Positions 59,442 to 64,000 of a stretch of 64,000 bases of DNA are shown in pieces. The position numbers and the translations under genes were made by a program. Where the stretch lies: the IMG/VR virus record IMGVR_UViG_3300028844_002785, positions 23,129 to 87,128 of that record. One strand, written 5' to 3'. The stretch's first letter is position 1. Each line of letters opens with the position of its first letter. The notes beneath the pieces were generated by a model that was not told the origin of the DNA, searched no databases, and saw only the letters and a list, made by a program, of their open reading frames with translations. This DNA comes from a virus.

Positions 59442-59759
59442 ATGCTATCTACACAATATCGTTTACGGATGGAGTATATCTGTAAACGTATATCACAAAA
59501 TTATGAAGTTCAGATTAGTGATATGATTTGGGCTCAGAAACTAGCTAAATCAAACAAATCTGCTGAAGCCATGTTAAGGATGGCACGTCGTAAATCATCC
59601 AACCCAGACGCGCCTGAAGGTGGCTTAGACGATTTTATGAACAGGATGGACTTGGGGGATCCTGATCCATCCAATCACAAAACAGGATTCCAAAATGTTG
59701 ATGAAATAGTTGATTGGTTTCATCAAGAAAAATCTGATGATTGGAGGCAACGTGACTAA
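59442..59759 (+). CDS. Conserved cyanophage protein, unknown
   Basis: The ATG at 59442 gives 105 residues, MLSTQYRLRMEYICKRISQN then ISDMIWAQKLAKSNKSAEAM. The C-terminal half contains LDDFMNRMDLGDPDPSNHKT and EIVDWFHQEKSDDWRQRD. This acidic, conserved arrangement recurs in cyanophages without known function. No cofactor or catalytic motif is evident. The end of the gene carries GGAGG, the ribosome site of the overlapping next micro-gene. Confidence 0.7.
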   Translation: MLSTQYRLRMEYICKRISQNYEVQISDMIWAQKLAKSNKSAEAMLRMARRKSSNPDAPEGGLDDFMNRMDLGDPDPSNHKTGFQNVDEIVDWFHQEKSDDWRQRD

Positions 59760-59856
59760 GAAACAATACAAACAACTGCTACTGGATCACTTCACAGAGC
59801 GATTGAATAAACTCACAGCTAAAGAACTGAAGGAACTTGCTGCGAAACATACATGA
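59752..59856 (+). CDS. Micro-protein of 34 residues (GTG start)
   Basis: A GTG at 59752 follows GGAGG by 4 bases and opens a frame of 34 residues, TKKQYKQLLLDHFTERLNKL then TAKELKELAAKHT. It is a single amphipathic helix. It overlaps the upstream gene by 8 bp and the next by 4 bp. The strong ribosome site and tight overlaps support it. Confidence 0.6.
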   Translation: MTKKQYKQLLLDHFTERLNKLTAKELKELAAKHT

Positions 59857-59984
59857 AAGATTATGTCTGTGTCACCACATGGGATCCCATCTTTGAATGT
59901 ATACGATATCATTGGGTTCACAAGTCCGAAAAAAATCCCATGCAATTTGTCAAAAATCTCAACCCAGAGCAGAAAGTGTTATGA
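59853..59984 (+). CDS. Micro-protein of 43 residues
   Basis: The ATG at 59853 overlaps the previous stop (ATGA) and encodes MKDYVCVTTWDPIFECIRYH then WVHKSEKNPMQFVKNL. It is aromatic-rich with two cysteines. The stop again overlaps the next start by 4 bp. Support comes from the unbroken chain of overlaps. Confidence 0.55.
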   Translation: MKDYVCVTTWDPIFECIRYHWVHKSEKNPMQFVKNLNPEQKVL

Positions 59985-60280
59985 GCAGTAAAATGATGTT
60001 CCTGGTCGCTAATGGCGACAATAAATGCATCAGTCATGACGGGTATATTCAATTAGGTAGTTTCTCTCATAGTGTAGAGAAGCATCTAGAGTTGAATCCT
60101 GAACAAGAATGGCAGGTGACCTATTGGATGCCTGATCCATTTAGTATCAGATACCCAAGACCTAACTATCAGCATACTATGAAGGCGAATGAAGGATCCC
60201 CCAAGACTGATAATGCGTTAGATAGTCGTCCTAGGGACTTTCCAGATCAAGCAACCAATCGTTTAGAGAGAACATTATAA
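59981..60280 (+). CDS. Conserved small protein, unknown
   Basis: The ATG at 59981 overlaps the previous stop and gives 99 residues. The N-terminal MSSKMMFLVANGDNKCISHD and VTYWMPDPFSIRYPRPNYQH suggest a small beta-rich domain; the tail is polar and probably disordered. It ends four bases before the -35 of the following promoter. No family is recognised. Confidence 0.6.
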   Translation: MSSKMMFLVANGDNKCISHDGYIQLGSFSHSVEKHLELNPEQEWQVTYWMPDPFSIRYPRPNYQHTMKANEGSPKTDNALDSRPRDFPDQATNRLERTL

Positions 60281-60283
60281 CTA

Positions 60284-60312
60284 TTGACAAACAAGTCAAT
60301 CTTCAGTAAAAT
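60284..60312 (+). promoter_or_regulatory. Sigma-70 promoter for the nuclease-like gene
   Basis: Perfect TTGACA (60284-60289), 17 bp and TAAAAT (60307-60312) lie 52 bp before the ATG at 60365. Confidence 0.75.
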
Positions 60313-60329
60313 AACTCTGCTAAGGTTCA
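60306..60329 (+). repeat. 24-bp promoter-proximal element, copy 2
   Basis: This segment matches the minus strand of 26562-26585 at 23 of 24 positions. It covers the -10 box and about the first 17 transcribed bases. Confidence 0.8.
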
Positions 60330-60364
60330 AAGGGAAATATATAGCTTACAGTTAAAATTATAAT

Positions 60365-60697
60365 ATGAAACCTCAGAGTGCGAAAGCTAAAGGTAGAAAC
60401 TTACAGAAATGGGTTAGAGAAAGATTAATTGAATCATTAGATATACATCCAGAAGATATTGAATCTAGATCTATGGGTGCTGGTGGAGAAGATCTTATTA
60501 TGGCTAGAGCTGCTAGACAGAAATTTCCACATAGTATTGAATGTAAGAATGTAGAAAAATTAAATGTATGGGAAGCTTATGATCAAGCTAAAGCTAATGG
60601 TGGTAAGTATGAACCAATTGTAGTCATGAAGAAAAACCACAAGAAACCATTAGTGGTAGTTGATGCAGATTATTTTATAAGTCTTTTTAATAAATAA
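60365..60697 (+). CDS. PD-(D/E)XK nuclease-like protein
   Basis: This 110-residue protein has the minimal nuclease fold pattern: SAKAKGRNLQKWVRERL helix, then D43 in GAGGEDLIM, and E59-C-K61 in HSIECKN. A QAKANGGKYEPIVVMKK segment and the strand LVVVDADYF complete it. This D-x15-E-x-K arrangement is that of Holliday-junction resolvases and restriction-like nucleases of phages. It has its own sigma-70 promoter sharing an element with the gp55 region, so early expression is expected. Confidence 0.7.
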   Translation: MKPQSAKAKGRNLQKWVRERLIESLDIHPEDIESRSMGAGGEDLIMARAARQKFPHSIECKNVEKLNVWEAYDQAKANGGKYEPIVVMKKNHKKPLVVVDADYFISLFNK

Positions 60698-60717
60698 TAA
60701 GGCCTTGTTTTTCATCA

Positions 60718-61134
60718 ATGTCAGAAGAAGTTAAAAAAGAAGAACCTAAGAAGAAAGGTATCTTAGGTAAAATTAAAGAGGCGGCAGATGACAAAGAAGA
60801 ACAACTTGCTATTCTGTCTACTTTTGTTAGGCTTGGTATCCTTGTTTGGAGCGGCGGAATACTCACGCTGGCATACATCAAGTTACCTCCAGCCCTTGGT
60901 ATTCCTGAACAAAAACTAGATCCAACTTTTATCGCAAGTGTCTTTACGGGGGTGCTTGCGACTTTTGGTGTTCAAGCAGCAAAGAAAGCAGGAGAAGGTG
61001 GTAATGGTGGTGGAATTACCAAAGAACAGATGGAAAGATTGATTGAAAATGCAGCACAAACTGCACCTTCACAGACTATTCGTCTTGAGCAGGGACCAAT
61101 TAAAATTTCTACAGACGATTCATACAAAATGTAA
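60718..61134 (+). CDS. Small membrane protein, holin-like layout
   Basis: This 138-residue protein has a charged N-terminus (KKEEPKKKGILGKIKEAADD), a first hydrophobic segment FVRLGILVWSGGILTLAYI (about 36-54) and a second one FIASVFTGVLATFGVQAA (about 71-88). A Gly-rich and polar C-terminus follows. Two membrane spans with charged ends fit a holin, but no enzyme of lysis is nearby. It leads a run of small membrane proteins. Confidence 0.6.
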   Translation: MSEEVKKEEPKKKGILGKIKEAADDKEEQLAILSTFVRLGILVWSGGILTLAYIKLPPALGIPEQKLDPTFIASVFTGVLATFGVQAAKKAGEGGNGGGITKEQMERLIENAAQTAPSQTIRLEQGPIKISTDDSYKM

Positions 61135-61145
61135 CGGAGAATAAA

Positions 61146-61406
61146 ATGCAAAAAGTAATTAATGTTTTAGCACTATTATCATTTGCAGGAACTGCTGGTA
61201 TTGTCGGAGGCGGTACTGCAGTATATCTCAATAAAGATTCTATTATTGAGAACGTAAAAGGACAAGTCGCTGCTGCAGCAGCAAAGGCAATTACTGGTGC
61301 TCTTCCTGGAATGATGGATTCTGCGATGCCAGAACTTCCTAGTACTACTGGAGGTGCTATTCCTTCATTACCATCTACAACTGGTCCTGCACTTAAATTC
61401 CCATGA
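61146..61406 (+). CDS. Small membrane or secreted protein
   Basis: This 86-residue protein begins MQKVINVLALLSFAGTAGIV followed by GGGTAVYL, a signal-anchor-like hydrophobic segment. A helical Ala-rich part and a Pro/Ser/Thr tail with two copies of LPSTTG follow. The ribosome site CGGAG precedes the ATG. The stop overlaps the next gene by 4 bp. No family is recognised. Confidence 0.6.
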   Translation: MQKVINVLALLSFAGTAGIVGGGTAVYLNKDSIIENVKGQVAAAAAKAITGALPGMMDSAMPELPSTTGGAIPSLPSTTGPALKFP

Positions 61407-62008
61407 CAAATTCAAATGCACCAAACAAGTTTCCTGTCAAAGGTATTGCTTTAACATTAGGTGGACTATTTGCATTTGCTCATATAGGTCTTCTAGGGTA
61501 TGTTATCTATAGACCAGAAGAACCAGAACTTCCTAATGTACCTACAATCAATATCCCTCGTGGAGATTATTCATCTTATACTATCAAAGCAGGTAAGGAT
61601 GGATATGAAATTGAGTATCGTGCAAACGATCCTAAAGTTCTAGAGTCTAATAAATCATTAGAGCTTCAACAAAGTCAAAGTGGTTTCTTTGGTGGTAAGA
61701 AATATGAGAACCGTCGTGAATTTCGTAGCGATCAGTTCACTATGGAAGGTACTAGAAATATGGGAGGAGGTGCAACAGATGAAGAGGGAAAGTTAACTGC
61801 GAAAAACGTAGAGTGTATCGTGGCGGACGCTGGAGCACGGAGTCAAGGTGCGATGGCCGGTAGTGCTATTGCTGCTGGAGTTGCTGTTCCTGCCCTTGCT
61901 AGTATTCCTTATGTGGGTTGGTTAGCAGGTGGATGGGCACTTCTACTAGGACAGAAAGCAGGATCATCACTAGGTTCTACAGTTGGATCAGTGTTTAATG
62001 ACTGCTAA
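61403..62008 (+). CDS. Membrane protein with C-terminal Gly/Ala zipper
   Basis: This 201-residue protein has one N-terminal membrane span (GIALTLGGLFAFAHIGLLGY, about 14-33), a soluble middle part with SSYTIKAGKDGYEIEYRAND, and a C-terminal hydrophobic Gly/Ala region (AGSAIAAGVAVPALASIPYV, then GWLAGGWALLLGQKAG). Glycine-zipper segments of this kind occur in membrane-inserting phage proteins. It is coupled to the preceding membrane gene. Function unknown. Confidence 0.6.
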   Translation: MTNSNAPNKFPVKGIALTLGGLFAFAHIGLLGYVIYRPEEPELPNVPTINIPRGDYSSYTIKAGKDGYEIEYRANDPKVLESNKSLELQQSQSGFFGGKKYENRREFRSDQFTMEGTRNMGGGATDEEGKLTAKNVECIVADAGARSQGAMAGSAIAAGVAVPALASIPYVGWLAGGWALLLGQKAGSSLGSTVGSVFNDC

Positions 62009-62058
62009 TCTGAGAATTTGGTGAAACTTGTTAAATAAGTATAGTTATTATACACATT

Positions 62059-62172
62059 ATGGCTACATCACCTTATAAGAAGCAACAAAAGAAGGAAGCA
62101 ACTGAAACATTTTTCCTGTATGTATTCTTTCATTCGATTTGGACAGGAATTTTTAAATTATTTGAAGACTAA
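62059..62172 (+). CDS. 37-residue membrane micro-protein
   Basis: The ATG at 62059 opens MATSPYKKQQKKEATETFFL followed by YVFFHSIWTGIFKLFED. A basic N-terminus precedes one aromatic-rich hydrophobic segment, which is the layout of a tiny inner-membrane protein. Its stop overlaps the next ATG (TAATG), supporting translation. Confidence 0.6.
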   Translation: MATSPYKKQQKKEATETFFLYVFFHSIWTGIFKLFED

Positions 62173-62984
62173 TGCCCGAGATACCCATCATTACAGGTGG
62201 TGATATTAGTATTAATGATATTCAAATCAATACTATACCCACCTATGACTTTAATAACACTTCAACCTCCTTACCATTAGCAGCTCCAGTAGTTGTAAAC
62301 ATTGGTGTGCCTGTGGTTAATATACCAGGATGTGTTGAGGCAACTGAAACTAATACTGCTAAAAATAATCAATTAAGAGAGGACGATCCTAATGGTGTGG
62401 TTACGTTTTGTGATTCTGGTGTTCCCAATTTTAATCCTCTTTCTTTTGAACCAAACCAGATGATTATGACTGGTCCACCAAAAGTGGATACTAGATCACC
62501 AGATACACCAACACCACCTGAAGTTAAACCACCACAAACAAAACAACCTGTTGTTAGTGCTGTCGTAGAATGTCCTACACCAGTACAAGAAGCACAAGAA
62601 CCTGTAGGAACATTAGTAGAAGGTTTTAGAAAGAGAGTTATTGATTATGAACTCATCGATAATACATGTGTTCAGATAACAGAACCAGTTTCTCTACCTA
62701 CACAAATACTTGCTGGTCTACCTAGTGGTGGACAGGTAATGCAGGTGGGTGGTATTGCTGTCATCGCTACATCATCAGCACTACTAGCAAAACCGCTGGC
62801 AGATCTACTATTGAAAGCAGTCAAACCAGCGGTTAAGAAAGTTATGAAAAAGATTGCTACCTTACGTGGTAAGAAACCTCCTATCTTGTCTGTAGGGGAG
62901 CGCCTAGCAGAGCAGCGTCAGATGAACCACGCTGTGAAGGAGCTTCGTTCTGTCTTCCCGAGGAGGAAGAAGAAGAAACGCTAG
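62172..62984 (+). CDS. Conserved cyanophage protein with Pro-rich centre and basic tail
   Basis: This 270-residue protein begins MPEIPIITGGDISINDIQIN. Residues about 105-130 are Pro/Lys-rich (TPTPPEVKPPQTKQP). A hydrophobic segment (VMQVGGIAVIATSSALLAKP) lies at about 197-216, and the C-terminus is strongly basic (FPRRKKKKR). It follows a membrane micro-gene by TAATG. The last 104 bp overlap the 3' end of a minus-strand gene. Function is not known; a membrane-associated or virion role is possible. Confidence 0.65.
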   Translation: MPEIPIITGGDISINDIQINTIPTYDFNNTSTSLPLAAPVVVNIGVPVVNIPGCVEATETNTAKNNQLREDDPNGVVTFCDSGVPNFNPLSFEPNQMIMTGPPKVDTRSPDTPTPPEVKPPQTKQPVVSAVVECPTPVQEAQEPVGTLVEGFRKRVIDYELIDNTCVQITEPVSLPTQILAGLPSGGQVMQVGGIAVIATSSALLAKPLADLLLKAVKPAVKKVMKKIATLRGKKPPILSVGERLAEQRQMNHAVKELRSVFPRRKKKKR

Positions 62985-63795
62985 GAATCTCATGGTAGTG
63001 TGGATGCTTATGTCCTGGTGGATTGTTTACCACAACATCAGCACACACTTTATAGTAAGGACTCTTGGGGTGGAATTGAATTCCTTTTAATTTTAACTCA
63101 CCACAATTTTTAAGACGAGCTATCTCAAAGTCTAATCTTTTATTGGCAACAATTTGACTAGTCAATTCAATCTGTGTTGTTGCTGCTCTCTTACAAAGAT
63201 CTTGTAATTTCTTATCTGTAGGTGTGCTCCAGGTCATAGAGAAACCTACACCTAGACTATAGTTATCTTTCTGTCCAGTCCTGGTTCGTTTAAAGAAACT
63301 TATATCACCAGGATTATCTAAGATACCATCTCCAGTTGGATTCCCATCACCATCAAAGGCACCAAAGTTATCGGTGACATCATATACTGGGTCATCATAG
63401 TAAGGTTCATATGGTTTAGAAGCAGAGACACTACCTGTTACATAGGGTGTGAAATTGCGAGTGGGACCTTGACATTGTATACCTCCACCGTATGTGTTTG
63501 TAATGTAAGGTCCCTGAAGGACCTGAATAGCTTGGTTTGTAACACTACCTGAGGAATTAGCAACAGGATTAGCAGTAGCAGACACACCACCAACGGTTTC
63601 AGCATAAGAAGGATTGGCAAATAATAATGTTATTGAGAGAAGATACTTGTGGTATCGGTGAAACTTTCGACCTCGGTTACTCTTTGGATAATCGTTTGAT
63701 TGCTTAAACCAGGGCCTCGATAAGTTTCTGTGAACTGAAACGCTGCTCCTGGTATTGTTTGTGTGAACTGTGGTTTGTTTGTTGCTCCAGTCCAT
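62881..63795 (-). CDS. Exported cyanophage protein, start uncertain
   Basis: The frame is open from an ATG at 63795 to a stop at 62881 (304 residues), but the first 166 bp overlap the gene at 63630-64000. The conserved protein seems to begin near 63650, with a signal peptide HKYLLSITLLFANPSYA cut before ETVGGVSATANP. No ATG, GTG or TTG lies there; an ATA at 63633 overlaps the upstream stop (ATAA). The body contains QGPYITNTYGGGIQCQGPT and ANKRLDFEIARLKNCGELKL, typical of a cyanophage structural family. The last 35 residues are Ser-rich and overlap the convergent gene. Confidence 0.65.
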   Translation of the reverse strand: MDWSNKQTTVHTNNTRSSVSVHRNLSRPWFKQSNDYPKSNRGRKFHRYHKYLLSITLLFANPSYAETVGGVSATANPVANSSGSVTNQAIQVLQGPYITNTYGGGIQCQGPTRNFTPYVTGSVSASKPYEPYYDDPVYDVTDNFGAFDGDGNPTGDGILDNPGDISFFKRTRTGQKDNYSLGVGFSMTWSTPTDKKLQDLCKRAATTQIELTSQIVANKRLDFEIARLKNCGELKLKGIQFHPKSPYYKVCADVVVNNPPGHKHPHYHEIPSVSSSSSSGRQNEAPSQRGSSDAALLGAPLQTR

Positions 63796-64000
63796 GATGA
63801 AGTCACTCCATTTATAGTTACATTAGTAGCACCTGTTCCTGGTGAAAGGTTTCCAGATGCTGTTACACCAGAACCAGTAGCAGAATACTGATATCCAGTG
63901 TTATAATCCATCGAGTTGATGGTCTCAGTTATCTTTTGTGTGGTCTCTGTTCGGCTTGTCATTGAGCCTTGGGTGAAGTTTGGGACCACAGGGACCGCCA
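63630..64000 (-). CDS. Cyanophage structural protein (5' truncated)
   Basis: The frame is open to the right edge of the window, so its start lies outside; a GTG at 63989 is probably internal. The visible 123 residues include PNFTQGSMTSRTETTQKITE, NSMDYNTGYQYSATGSGV and the C-terminal TETYRGPGLSNQTIIQRVTE. This Gly/Thr/Ser-rich beta pattern is known from cyanophage virion regions, where the same partner gene follows with overlap. It reads toward the window interior on the minus strand. Confidence 0.7.
   Translation of the reverse strand, partial: AVPVVPNFTQGSMTSRTETTQKITETINSMDYNTGYQYSATGSGVTASGNLSPGTGATNVTINGVTSSWTGATNKPQFTQTIPGAAFQFTETYRGPGLSNQTIIQRVTEVESFTDTTSIFSQ

Noticed and set aside
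1-64000. tRNA genes, CRISPR arrays, insertion sequences, integrase or attachment sites
   Set aside because: No cloverleaf-like segment, spaced repeat array, transposase or integrase was recognised on either strand when reading by eye; a tRNAscan-type search would settle tRNAs.

Overview
The window is about 64 kb of a tailed-phage genome of the T4-like (myovirus) type, with a contractile-tail virion set and a T4-type replisome. The host is almost certainly a marine picocyanobacterium (Synechococcus or Prochlorococcus). Five cyanobacterial or cyanophage marker genes point there: a CpeT-type bilin lyase, a DUF3110 protein, a DUF4278-like protein, CobS with a CobT-like partner, and a MazG/Hsp20 pair. 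The sequence is AT-rich (judged by eye). No tRNA, rRNA, insertion sequence or CRISPR array was recognised.

Layout. 1-13.4 kb: large fibrous and structural proteins, a tail fibre, neck proteins gp13 and gp14, tail completion gp15, small terminase gp16 and two small genes. 13.5-23.6 kb: large terminase gp17, sheath gp18, tube gp19, portal gp20, core and protease gp67-like/gp21/gp22, major capsid gp23. 23.7-26.6 kb: gp3-like protein, UvsY, UvsW. 26.6-30.6 kb: late sigma factor gp55, gp47, DUF3110, gp46, CpeT. 30.7-34 kb: HExxH-VWA protein and CobS. 34-39.5 kb: clamp gp45, clamp loader gp44/gp62 and RegA, with a DruA-like and a glycosyltransferase-like gene inserted. 39.5-40.5 kb: an island of tiny minus-strand genes. 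40.6-46.8 kb: Hsp20, DNA polymerase gp43, UvsX, gp41 helicase, MazG. 46.9-54.8 kb: poorly known genes, including a KxDG protein, an HxGH nucleotidyltransferase and an Ig-like virion protein. 54.8-60.7 kb: primase gp61, NrdA, NrdB, several micro-genes and a PD-(D/E)XK nuclease. 60.7-64 kb: small membrane proteins and, on the minus strand, an overlapping gene pair cut by the window end.

Regulation is legible in the DNA. Replication and metabolism operons are preceded by host-type sigma-70 promoters, all with exactly 17 bp between -35 and -10. Virion genes are preceded by the T4 late-promoter octamer TATAAATA or a close variant, which fits the gp55-type sigma factor encoded in the window. Several late promoters are fused to the stop codon of the gene before (TGATAAATA).

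The most notable observations are: (1) two proteins whose N-termini look like T4 capsid-targeting sequences, one of them an HxGH nucleotidyltransferase that may be packaged and injected; (2) back-to-back overlapping promoters in front of gp55 that predict an antisense RNA and share a 24-bp initiation region with a second promoter 34 kb away; (3) the minus-strand micro-gene island with its own promoter, structured leader and terminators; (4) a DruA-like protein and a glycosyltransferase-like protein inside the clamp-loader operon; (5) three Sm-like paralogues. Family assignments come from reading the protein sequences by eye, not from database searches.
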